From Flavobacteriales bacterium (GTDB lineage Bacteria > Bacteroidota > Bacteroidia > Flavobacteriales_D > Sanyastnellaceae): a stretch of 7,980 nucleotides of DNA. Position 1 is the stretch's first letter. Every line of letters starts with the position of its first letter. The notes under the pieces are model-generated. The model did no database searches and was not told where the DNA came from. It was given only the letters and a program-made list of their open reading frames with translations. This document shows, piece after piece, positions 1-4,816 of this stretch. The stretch is from NCBI GenBank assembly GCA_015660615.1, contig DQKQ01000076.1:1-7980 (forward strand). Direction: 5' to 3'. The position numbers were made by a program, and so were the translations under genes.

Positions 1-1
1 G

Positions 2-769
2 CAGTTTCTCAAAGACCATGATAATATGTTGGAGTTTGAGAAAATAGTTTTTGTATCTCAATGGCAGCAGTATCAGTATGGAGTTTATCTTGGAGTTCCT
101 TATGATCATGGTATAGTAATCCAGCATGCCATAGAACCTATCCCGAAGCATGAAAAACCAGATGATAAGATTACCTGCATTTATTTTTCTACGCCCCATA
201 GAGGTTTAGAAGTTCTGCTAGAGTCGTGGAAACTGATGAAGGAAAATATGAGCAGTGAGGCTGTAGATAAAGCAGAGCTAAAGATATTTTCCAGTTTTGA
301 GATTTACGACCGCCCGCACATGGACGAACAATTTCGGCATGTGTATAAGAAGGCGCGTGATATGGAATCTGTTCATTATTTTGGAACAGTACCAAATGAT
401 ACGATTAGAGAAGAGTTGCAGCAGTCGCATATATTGGCATATCCATCAACTTACATGGAAACGGCATGTATCGTGGCCATAGAAGCAATGAGCGCAAAGA
501 ATTTAGTGGTCTGCCCGAACTTGGGTGCGCTACCAGAGACAACAAAAGATTTTGCCTTCCTTTATGGCTACGAGCCCAATCCTGACCGGCATTGCCAAGT
601 TCATGCTCATATCCTTGCACGTGCTGTTAATTCCTATTGGGATACGGGCACGCAGGGACTACTGGATTTGCAAAAAGGATATTTTGATATGTTCTATAAT
701 TGGGACAGCAGAATTAATCAGTGGACTGCATTTTTGAGTTCACTAAAAGACAACATAGAGGCCTCATGA
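2..769 (+). CDS. Glycosyltransferase, GT4-like (5' end outside the window)
   Basis: The reading frame is open from the left edge: eight codons (QFLKDHDN) precede the first internal Met at 26, so the true start lies upstream and 255 residues are visible. The visible part looks like the C-terminal, nucleotide-sugar-binding half of a GT-B retaining glycosyltransferase (GT4 group). It has a strand ending in IYFSTPHRGLEVLLESW, typical of the domain start after the linker; then HYFGTVPNDTIREELQQSHILAYPS; then the donor-site signature METACIVAIEAMSA, which carries the E-x7-E arrangement of GT4 enzymes, and NLGALPE. Such enzymes move a sugar from an activated nucleotide donor to an acceptor. In large phages the acceptor may be modified DNA, a virion protein or a host glycan, and nothing here tells which. 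The stop TGA (767-769) overlaps the ATG of the RNase H gene (ATGA), implying translational coupling. The fold is fairly sure; the substrate is unknown. Confidence 0.8.
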   Translation, partial: QFLKDHDNMLEFEKIVFVSQWQQYQYGVYLGVPYDHGIVIQHAIEPIPKHEKPDDKITCIYFSTPHRGLEVLLESWKLMKENMSSEAVDKAELKIFSSFEIYDRPHMDEQFRHVYKKARDMESVHYFGTVPNDTIREELQQSHILAYPSTYMETACIVAIEAMSAKNLVVCPNLGALPETTKDFAFLYGYEPNPDRHCQVHAHILARAVNSYWDTGTQGLLDLQKGYFDMFYNWDSRINQWTAFLSSLKDNIEAS

Positions 770-1605
770 TACTACTTGATTTCAGCCAAACTATGATAGG
801 TTGTTTTATGTCAATTGGCCGAGGCCGTGTGGTAGTGGAGGAAGACCTGCTACGGCACACGGTGCTCAATTCTATTAGACAATATAGACGGCAATTCAGG
901 GAATATGACGCCTCCGGATTTGTAATATGCTGTGATTCAAAATTAAACTGGAGGAAAGAATCGTTCCCAGAATATAAAGGAAATCGTAAGAAGAAAAAGG
1001 CAGACGATACGACTGACTGGACATCTCTTTATGCATTTCTAGATGAAATGATAAAAGACCTACGAGAGAACTTTCCATATAAAGTAATACAGGTAGACAG
1101 AGCCGAAGCAGATGACATCATTGCCGTACTGAACGAGCATGTGGCTGTAAATCCGACTCTTATCATTTCTAGTGATAAAGATTTTCTACAATTACATAAA
1201 TATGAGGGTGTAGTACAATACTCGCCACTTATGAAGAAATTTATAACTGGTGATCCTGCTGAATCACTCTATGAGAAGGTGATACGAGGCGACGCTGGTG
1301 ATGGTGTTCCTAATATACTTTCTAGCGATGATACACTAATTACTGATGGTAAGAGGCAAAAGCCTGTCACCAAGAAAAAGCTTGAACTATGGAGGGGTAA
1401 AAAACCAGAAGAGTTTTGCACTGAAGACATGCTCAGAAATTACCATAGAAACAAAGCTATGGTGGATTTGAGTGAAACTCCAGAATCTATTCGTATAAAT
1501 ATCATTAACCAGTTTGAGGAGCAAGTTCCCAAGAGTGGAAAGCTCATGAGCTACTTCGTGGAAAAAAGGTTAAATGACCTTATGAAACATATTAGTGATT
1601 TTTGA
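766..1605 (+). CDS. rnh: T4-type RNase H (FEN-1-like 5'-3' exonuclease / flap nuclease)
   Basis: 279 aa, a little shorter than T4 RNase H (305). In T4 this enzyme removes RNA primers and flaps from lagging-strand fragments. The acidic metal ligands sit in T4 spacing: D5 (MILLDFSQT), D57 (VICCD), E114 and D116 (RAEADD), D137 and D139 (SSDKD), D176 and D179 (GDAGDGVPNI). The 52-residue gap between D5 and D57 equals that between T4 D19 and D71. A basic arch-like stretch follows the second ligand (R63, then EYKGNRKKKK at 69-78), and the helix-hairpin-helix region GDAGDGVPNI contacts duplex DNA. I chose ATG 766 over an in-frame ATG at 721 because family similarity begins at MILLDF, the start makes an ATGA overlap with the upstream stop, and AGAGG lies at 757-761. 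In T4 the order is rnh-dsbA-33-59-32; here two small genes follow directly. Confidence 0.93.
   Translation: MILLDFSQTMIGCFMSIGRGRVVVEEDLLRHTVLNSIRQYRRQFREYDASGFVICCDSKLNWRKESFPEYKGNRKKKKADDTTDWTSLYAFLDEMIKDLRENFPYKVIQVDRAEADDIIAVLNEHVAVNPTLIISSDKDFLQLHKYEGVVQYSPLMKKFITGDPAESLYEKVIRGDAGDGVPNILSSDDTLITDGKRQKPVTKKKLELWRGKKPEEFCTEDMLRNYHRNKAMVDLSETPESIRINIINQFEEQVPKSGKLMSYFVEKRLNDLMKHISDF
1494..1501 (+). promoter_or_regulatory. Perfect T4 late-promoter octamer inside rnh (possible)
   Basis: An exact TATAAATA, the T4 late-promoter -10 element read by gp55-bound RNA polymerase, lies inside rnh about 107 bp upstream of the next gene's ATG at 1608. It could give late expression of the two small genes after rnh. 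It falls on ordinary Arg-Ile-Asn-Ile codons in an AT-rich genome, so chance is a real alternative. Confidence 0.3.
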
Positions 1606-1607
1606 CA

Positions 1608-2027
1608 ATGGCCGTAGCATTACCAACGATATTTGCAGAAATTGCAAAGGCGAAGAATAAAGAAGACAAAAAGGGAGTCCTACTTAAATATGGACAAAAT
1701 GGTGCTTTAAGAGAAATACTTAAATATACTTTTCACCCTGATATTAAATTTCTGTTACCGCCAGGAAATCCACCCTACAAAACAGTAGTAGACGACTCCG
1801 AGAACCCTACATATCTGTATGGTTTGATTAGGAAGCTGTATTTGTTTGTAGAGGGTGGAAACCCTAGTCTTAAACCAGCAAGAAGAGAATACTTGTTTGT
1901 AGAAATGTTAGAGAGTATTCATGCTTTAGAAGCTGAACTGCTTTTGCAAATTAAGGATAAAAAAATAAAATGCAAGGGTTTAACCTATAATCTAGTAAAA
2001 GAAACTTTTCCAGAATTAATACCGTGA
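1608..2027 (+). CDS. Conserved T4-like phage protein of unknown function (DUF6433-like)
   Basis: 139 aa from ATG 1608, which lies two bases after the rnh stop. A TTG at 1602 overlapping that stop could add two residues, and neither start has a good Shine-Dalgarno. The protein is soluble and mixed, with no signal peptide or membrane segment. Recognisable stretches are an N-terminal helix (LPTIFAEIAKAKNKEDKKGVL), FHPDIKFLLPPGNPPYK, a helical region with REYLFVEMLESIHALEAELLL, and a C-terminal KGLTYNLVKETFPELIP. From memory this pattern matches a family common in T4-like marine phages and usually annotated as hypothetical (DUF6433). Its place just after rnh corresponds to dsbA/33/59 in T4, which hints at a replication or late-transcription role, but I see no similarity to those proteins that would prove it. 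Its stop is shared with the next gene's GTG start (GTGA). Confidence 0.75.
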   Translation: MAVALPTIFAEIAKAKNKEDKKGVLLKYGQNGALREILKYTFHPDIKFLLPPGNPPYKTVVDDSENPTYLYGLIRKLYLFVEGGNPSLKPARREYLFVEMLESIHALEAELLLQIKDKKIKCKGLTYNLVKETFPELIP

Positions 2028-2332
2028 ACTTAATAACGTCTATAGAAGACAGAATAGTTAATCTACAGAAAATCGTTCCAACTGGAGCATCTTCTGTAGT
2101 GGAAGCTGAACTTAGGCAATTGGATATGAACGGTATGGAGCCAAAACAAATATCAGTAGTATTGGCGCGCGAATTCGGGGTTTCACTCACTATGGATTGG
2201 GATATATCCAATCAGCGCTTTTCAACTATACTTGGAGGCGTGACTTTTAACTCCGATTTTAATTATAAAGACTTCATATCCTCGCCATGGGAACATGGAA
2301 AAAATTACATCAGAAGTTCCCGCCGGAATTAG
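2024..2332 (+). CDS. Small unknown protein, GTG start, coupled to the gene before
   Basis: 102 aa. It starts at GTG 2024, which overlaps the upstream TGA as GTGA, a sign of translational coupling. No Shine-Dalgarno is obvious. The N-terminal half (1-55) is helical and charged: IEDRIVNLQKIV, then VVEAELRQLDMNGMEPKQISVVLAREFG, which resembles a short helical, possibly helix-turn-helix-like, segment. The C-terminal half (about 56-102) is aromatic and polar (TMDWDISNQRFSTILGGVTFNSDFNYKDF) and ends in the basic tail YIRSSRRN. The heptapeptide DMNGMEP at 34-40 recurs at 35-41 of the gp33-like protein at the right edge of the window, with helical sequence on both sides in each. Because T4 places gene 33 downstream of rnh, this could be a diverged relative of that co-activator. 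That is inference only; the function is unknown. Confidence 0.7.
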   Translation: MNLITSIEDRIVNLQKIVPTGASSVVEAELRQLDMNGMEPKQISVVLAREFGVSLTMDWDISNQRFSTILGGVTFNSDFNYKDFISSPWEHGKNYIRSSRRN

Positions 2333-2366
2333 CTTTCGCTTGTAAATTTAATAAAAAAAGAGGAAC

Positions 2367-2954
2367 ATGAAGAAATTCATACTAATACTAGGCTTATTGC
2401 TATGTTTTGCAACTATAGCAGGAACAAGCCAAACAGACAAAGTATGGGTAGTAAATGGTAAAGACACAACACTAGTGTCTCCAGCAAAAACATTAGTAGA
2501 ACACTTAGCTGAACCATTACCAAACCCACAAGACTTAGATTGCTTATCTAAAAACATATATTTTGAAGCCGCAGTAGAATCTACCGCAGGAAAAATAGCT
2601 GTAGCAATGGTGACGATGAATCGAGTCCGAGCAACAAACTATCCCAACACAATTTGTGCAGTAATTAAACAGGGGCCCCATGATGCCAGTGGGTTTCCTA
2701 AGCGAGATAGGTGTCAGTTCAGTTGGTACTGTGATGGTAAGCACGATAGACCAAATGAGAGTCCAGCTTGGAGGATTTCACAGAAGGTTGCGGCGTATGT
2801 TATTCGCACTCCCACACTGATAGATATTACAGATGGAGCTACACATTATCATGCCGACTATATCGCACCACCGCGTTGGGCGATACTGAAAGAGAAGACG
2901 ACTCAAATAGATGCCCATTTGTTCTACAATAAGAATAATAGAATCAACTTTTGA
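2367..2954 (+). CDS. SleB/CwlJ-type cell-wall hydrolase with N-terminal signal (probable endolysin)
   Basis: 195 aa with a strong Shine-Dalgarno (AAAGAGGA, about 2356-2363). Residues 1-20 (MKKFILILGLLLCFATIAGT) are a basic n-region plus hydrophobic core, so a Sec signal peptide or signal-anchor. A linker of about 35 residues follows. From about 55 to 188 it is a Hydrolase_2 (SleB/CwlJ) domain: DCLSKNIYFEAAVES with the conserved Glu (E67) in the YFEA motif, then AMVTMNRV, the CQFSWYCDG block (116-123) and the C-terminal ATHYHADYIAPPRWA (158-172). Family members cleave peptidoglycan glycan strands (lytic transglycosylase or hydrolase activity). In a phage the likely job is host lysis, and the signal would let it reach the periplasm without relying wholly on a holin. 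A spore-related role does not fit here. It is followed within a few bases by a strong promoter, so it ends a transcriptional block. Confidence 0.88.
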   Translation: MKKFILILGLLLCFATIAGTSQTDKVWVVNGKDTTLVSPAKTLVEHLAEPLPNPQDLDCLSKNIYFEAAVESTAGKIAVAMVTMNRVRATNYPNTICAVIKQGPHDASGFPKRDRCQFSWYCDGKHDRPNESPAWRISQKVAAYVIRTPTLIDITDGATHYHADYIAPPRWAILKEKTTQIDAHLFYNKNNRINF

Positions 2955-2955
2955 C

Positions 2956-2984
2956 TTGACATCTGTATTGGCTTTTGGTATAAT
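2956..2984 (+). promoter_or_regulatory. Consensus sigma70 promoter with extended -10
   Basis: TTGACA at 2956-2961, a 17-bp spacer, and TATAAT at 2979-2984 preceded by TG (TGG-TATAAT), the extended -10. Both hexamers and the spacing match the bacterial optimum exactly. It lies one base after the cell-wall hydrolase stop (2952-2954). Predicted start is near 2991, giving a leader of about 35-40 nt before the ATG at 3028. This suggests strong early transcription by unmodified host RNA polymerase of the small protein, zinc ribbon and exonuclease genes downstream. Confidence 0.88.
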
Positions 2985-3027
2985 AGTAGTGTAAGATGAA
3001 TGAATAACCTCTAACGAGAGATTGATT

Positions 3028-3240
3028 ATGGCAGTTGAAACTGTGGATTGGGTGTTTGAAGAGCGAGTAAAGGGGTATCTGGTAAAATGGATGGGTGGAG
3101 AAAACCTAACCACTGCTGCTAGGATGATTGCAGAAATGGCCAAGGAGGCCGCTGATACCTCTTATGAAGAAGGCTACAGATTTGCCAAGAACGAAACTGC
3201 ATTGCTTGAAAAGGCAGCTGCAGTGTTGGATGATGAATGA
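3028..3240 (+). CDS. Small acidic helical protein, unknown function
   Basis: 70 aa from ATG 3028, preceded at proper distance by GAGAG (3016-3020). A TTG six bases earlier is less likely. There are no Cys residues, signal or membrane segment. The protein begins MAVETVDWVFEERVKGYLVKWMGG. Residues about 25-70 look almost entirely alpha-helical and Ala/Glu/Lys-rich (NLTTAARMIAEMAKEAADTSYEEGYRFAKNETALLEKAAAVLDDE), perhaps a helical hairpin or short coiled coil. It is the first gene after a perfect sigma70 promoter, so it is probably made early and abundantly, which in T4-like phages is typical of small host-takeover proteins. No family is recognised and no function can be assigned. Confidence 0.75.
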   Translation: MAVETVDWVFEERVKGYLVKWMGGENLTTAARMIAEMAKEAADTSYEEGYRFAKNETALLEKAAAVLDDE

Positions 3241-3261
3241 TAAACTATAAAGGAATTGCTT

Positions 3262-3531
3262 ATGCCAACTTATGTATTTGAATGTGAAAGTTGTGAAGAG
3301 ATATGGGAAGAAAGTTTGCCCTATGAGGATCGGGACATGCCGGTGGAAGTTGGCTGTGTGGCCACAGCGCCGTGTTCGGGTAGTGTGAGGCGGGTGCCAG
3401 TTATGCCTGGATTCGCCTATGATAATATACCATCGCCCGGGCACCCAAAGAAAACCCCCGACTGGATGACAGACCGCCTCAAGGATATAAAGAAAAATCA
3501 GCCTGGGGCCACGATGACTATTCCGGGCTAG
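3262..3531 (+). CDS. FmdB-like zinc-ribbon protein
   Basis: 89 aa from ATG 3262, with AAAGGA at about 3248-3254; an in-frame TTG at 3256 is not needed. It begins MPTYVFECESCEEIWEE, the characteristic start of FmdB-type putative regulatory zinc ribbons (P-x-Y-x-F/Y-x-C-x-x-C). Four cysteines, C8, C11, C32 and C38, make a C-x2-C ... C-x5-C zinc site; the second pair is wider than the usual C-x2-C. The C-terminal half (50-89) is low in secondary structure and Pro/Gly-rich (PGFAYDNIPSPGHPKKTPDWM, then KDIKKNQPGATMTIPG). Family members are small nucleic-acid-linked or regulatory proteins with few firm functions, and homologues occur in many phages. It sits between the early-promoter gene and the exonuclease. 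The zinc ribbon is well supported; the role is open. Confidence 0.8.
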   Translation: MPTYVFECESCEEIWEESLPYEDRDMPVEVGCVATAPCSGSVRRVPVMPGFAYDNIPSPGHPKKTPDWMTDRLKDIKKNQPGATMTIPG

Positions 3532-3551
3532 ATTGAGATTACAAAAATATT

Positions 3552-4208
3552 ATGAAAAAATATAACCACATTTATCCTTCGTTTATGTTGGATGACATCA
3601 AATGCGAATATCACGGCGGAAAGAGATTTTACGTCACACCAGAAAATGAGCGTTATCAGTCCATTACAAGCATACTATCAAATATCGGCAAAGTTGATAT
3701 ACAAGCTTGGCGTACAAGGGTTGGAGAAAAGAAAGCCAATGCCATTACCACACGAGCCGGTAGAAGAGGAACCGCCGTACATACTCTCTGTGAAAAGTAT
3801 ATCAACAACGAAGAAAATGCACTAGAAGGTGAGCTACCGCATATTGTAGAAATGTTCAGGTCTATTGAGCCGTTCCTTGACCGCATAGACAATATCAGGC
3901 TCGTTGAAGGGGCCTTGTGGTCTAATGAACTCCACATTGCTGGTAGAGCAGACTTGATAGCTGAGTATGATGGTGAGTTAGCAGTCATTGATTACAAGAC
4001 TTCTACCTACAGAAAATCTTGGGAGATGTGCCACAAGTTCTTCATGCAGGGAACATTCTATGCTCATGCATTTGAGGAACGTACTGGAACCCCTGTTGAA
4101 AATATAATAATCATTATGGCTGTAGAGGGGGATCAACCCATGCTCTGCAAAGAAACTAAAAGTCGCTGGATTGAACCATTGAAGGAAGTGATTTATAAAT
4201 ATGCATGA
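3552..4208 (+). CDS. PD-(D/E)XK exonuclease, RecB/Cas4/MGME1-like
   Basis: 218 aa. The nuclease core is visible in order: RRGTAVHTLCEKY (71-83), with H77 as the RecB-type motif I histidine; E119 in LVEGALWS; the central GRADLIAEYDGELAVIDYKTS (131-151), with metal ligands D134 and D147 and catalytic K149; and FMQGTFYAHAFEE (164-176), where Q166 and Y170 fit the motif QxxxY of RecB-family nucleases. Such single-domain enzymes (compare MGME1 and Cas4) degrade single-stranded or frayed DNA ends. T4-like marine phages carry related exonucleases, probably for recombination, repair or recycling host DNA. There is no helicase domain. The final codons overlap the TATAAATA late promoter, and the stop TGA (4206-4208) overlaps the predicted first nucleotides of the tmRNA. 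Confidence 0.9.
   Translation: MKKYNHIYPSFMLDDIKCEYHGGKRFYVTPENERYQSITSILSNIGKVDIQAWRTRVGEKKANAITTRAGRRGTAVHTLCEKYINNEENALEGELPHIVEMFRSIEPFLDRIDNIRLVEGALWSNELHIAGRADLIAEYDGELAVIDYKTSTYRKSWEMCHKFFMQGTFYAHAFEERTGTPVENIIIIMAVEGDQPMLCKETKSRWIEPLKEVIYKYA
4194..4201 (+). promoter_or_regulatory. T4 late promoter driving the tmRNA gene
   Basis: An exact TATAAATA. In T4 late promoters this element spans about -13 to -6, which puts +1 at G4207. That is the first base of the strand that pairs with the coding half of the tmRNA to form helix P2 (GATACT with GGTATC). The agreement between predicted start and RNA structure makes this a convincing promoter even though it lies within the last codons of the exonuclease gene. 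Confidence 0.72.
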
Positions 4209-4270
4209 TACTGTTTGAGCTAGTATAATAGCAAGTTAGGACGCCGGTTCGATTCCGGCCACCTCCACCA
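4207..4270 (+). ncRNA. tmRNA acceptor piece (T-arm, 3' acceptor strand, CCA)
   Basis: T-arm: stem GCCGG (4243-4247), loop TTCGATT (4248-4254), stem CCGGC (4255-4259). It is preceded by GGAC (4239-4242), the context usual in tmRNA. The acceptor strand CACCTCC (4260-4266), discriminator A and genomic CCA (4268-4270) follow. Positions 4207-4231 hold the 3' strands of helix P2. No GGAGGTG-like acceptor partner lies upstream, which rules out an ordinary tRNA. The mature RNA would be about 64 nt. Confidence 0.9.
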
Positions 4271-4281
4271 AGGAGTCATAA

Positions 4282-4368
4282 ATGGAAAGTAAATTATTAA
4301 TAGGAACTTTTATATTATTAGGATTTGTAGTATTAGGAGTTTGGGTATTTGTTACTTATGCGTTATGA
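4282..4368 (+). CDS. 28-aa single-span membrane peptide inside the tmRNA intervening segment
   Basis: ATG at 4282, stop TGA at 4366-4368. A full Shine-Dalgarno AAGGAG (4270-4275) sits six bases upstream. The product MESKLLIGTFILLGFV... (28 aa) is one hydrophobic helix from about residue 5 to 25, with a Trp at 21 and Tyr at 26, so an inner-membrane peptide. It fills most of the segment that must be cut out to mature the two-piece tmRNA. The first A of the Shine-Dalgarno is the last base of the acceptor CCA, and CTCC (4263-4266) could pair with GGAG (4272-4275) in a small hairpin. Translation and tmRNA processing may therefore compete. No family is recognised; it could be a toxin-like, lysis or superinfection peptide, or just a spurious frame, though the ribosome site argues for translation. 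Confidence 0.55.
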   Translation: MESKLLIGTFILLGFVVLGVWVFVTYAL

Positions 4369-4377
4369 TTCGTTGAT

Positions 4378-4530
4378 GGGGGTGTTCAGGTATTCGACTA
4401 TCTGTGAAGGCATCTAGTGAGGTATCCGACTGAGGCACGGTCGCTAATAAGTCCAAAATCCATAATCGCAAATAATGCTGATTATACCCGCAATTACTCT
4501 TACGCACTAGCTGCGTAATTTGTATTGCCG
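4378..4530 (+). ncRNA. tmRNA coding piece (5' acceptor strand, D-analogue, PK1 region, tag frame, H5)
   Basis: It begins with GGGGGTG (4378-4384), then the D-analogue ending TATTCGAC (4391-4398), the 5' strands of P2 (4398-4426), and a pseudoknot-1 region with stem CGACT/GGTCG (4427-4431 with 4439-4443; second stem not resolved). The resume codon GCA (4468-4470) follows CATAATC, like the E. coli ATAGTC-GCA context. The tag ends inside a perfect 7-bp hairpin, TTACGCA/TGCGTAA (4500-4506 with 4512-4518, loop CTAGC), equivalent to helix 5. The 3' end is my estimate. Confidence 0.88.
4468..4518 (+). other. tmRNA tag reading frame (ANNADYTRNYSYALAA, stop TAA)
   Basis: Sixteen codons from GCA 4468 to GCG 4515, then TAA. 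The ending YALAA equals the end of the E. coli tag (ANDENYALAA), the part recognised by ClpX and ClpA for degradation, and the start ANN- fits the usual AN- beginning. It is longer than the E. coli tag (10 aa), with a Tyr/Arg-rich middle (DYTRNYS). There is no ribosome site or start codon; it is read by trans-translation. Confidence 0.92.
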
Positions 4531-4538
4531 AGTTTTTT

Positions 4539-4571
4539 GGGGATTTTCCTTTGGAACAGAATAAAATCCCC
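4539..4571 (+). other. 9-bp inverted repeat after the tmRNA coding piece
   Basis: GGGGATTTT (4539-4547) pairs perfectly with AAAATCCCC (4563-4571) around a 15-nt loop. A run of six T (4533-4538) precedes it, but none follows, so it is not a standard intrinsic terminator on the + strand. It could protect or define the 3' end of the tmRNA coding piece, or separate it from the gene starting at 4589. Confidence 0.6.
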
Positions 4572-4588
4572 TCTACACGAAAGGAAAT

Positions 4589-4816
4589 ATGGCAGGCAGA
4601 TCACAAAACGAACCAACATCTTCATCTCAAACAATCTTGACTAGAGAAATATTTGAGCGAGAAGTAGTTCGCGGGGATAGACCACCGTATTACCTAGTTA
4701 CGGGAAGACACGAAAAAGAATTTAAAGTAAGACATAAAACTTTTAACCTTCCCTATAATGCTGGAAGATGTCGAGTATCTTGGGAAAACGACCAATGGAA
4801 TTTTGAATGGAGTTAA
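4589..4816 (+). CDS. Small unknown protein
   Basis: 75 aa, with AAAGGA (4580-4585) just before ATG 4589. The first 18 residues are polar and probably disordered (AGRSQNEPTSSSQT). The rest looks like a small beta-rich fold with many charged and aromatic residues: ILTREIFEREVVRGDRPPYYLVTGRHEKEFKVRHKTFNLPYNAGRCRVSWENDQWNFEWS. It has one Cys, no signal peptide and no membrane span. It lies between the tmRNA and the nuclease gene, whose ATG directly abuts its TAA, so the two are probably co-translated. No family is recognised; the closely spaced neighbour hints only at shared expression. Confidence 0.7.
   Translation: MAGRSQNEPTSSSQTILTREIFEREVVRGDRPPYYLVTGRHEKEFKVRHKTFNLPYNAGRCRVSWENDQWNFEWS

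Larger units (their letters stand above)
4207..4530 (+). ncRNA. ssrA: Circularly permuted (two-piece) tmRNA gene, phage-encoded
   Basis: tmRNA is charged with alanine, enters stalled ribosomes with SmpB and supplies a short reading frame whose peptide marks the product for proteolysis. Here the gene order is reversed: acceptor half first (4207-4270), intervening segment (4271-4377), coding half second (4378 to about 4530). The halves match as one molecule. Acceptor stem GGGGGTG (4378-4384) pairs all seven bases with CACCTCC (4260-4266), with a G-U at the third pair, the alanyl-tRNA synthetase identity element, and discriminator A4267 before an encoded CCA. Three colinear pairings form P2: 4398-4401 with 4228-4231, 4414-4418 with 4219-4223, and 4421-4426 with 4207-4212. 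GTTCAGGTATTCGAC (4384-4398) is the tmRNA D-arm analogue. The tag frame at 4468-4518 ends ALAA-stop. The 5' end is predicted from the late promoter; the 3' end is uncertain and may reach the hairpin at 4539-4571. No smpB is in the window, so host SmpB is presumably used. Confidence 0.93.

Noticed and set aside
721..765. N-terminal extension of RNase H from ATG 721.
   Set aside because: The 15 extra residues do not look like the family, overlap the glycosyltransferase by about 50 bp, and the ATG at 766 has a Shine-Dalgarno and coupled overlap.
3106..3444. Minus-strand ORFs, the longest being 112 codons here (others at 2778-3143, 3656-3988 and 5670-5963).
   Set aside because: They lie antiparallel to well-supported + strand genes, show no recognisable domains, and all the supported genes are on the + strand.
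4224..4229. TATAAT inside the tmRNA acceptor piece as a sigma70 -10 box.
   Set aside because: No acceptable -35 lies about 17 bp upstream, and a start near 4236 would leave out most of the P2 strand, whereas the TATAAATA box at 4194 gives a structurally sensible 5' end.
4235..4270. Truncated tRNA 3' end or phage attachment site (attP).
   Set aside because: The matching acceptor strand, D-analogue and a tag frame are present downstream at 4378-4518, so it is half of a permuted tmRNA. No integrase is seen in this window.
4500..4538. Intrinsic terminator from the hairpin at 4500-4518 and the T-run at 4533-4538.
   Set aside because: The T-run starts 14 bases after the stem, too far for a standard terminator, and the hairpin is better explained as tmRNA helix 5.
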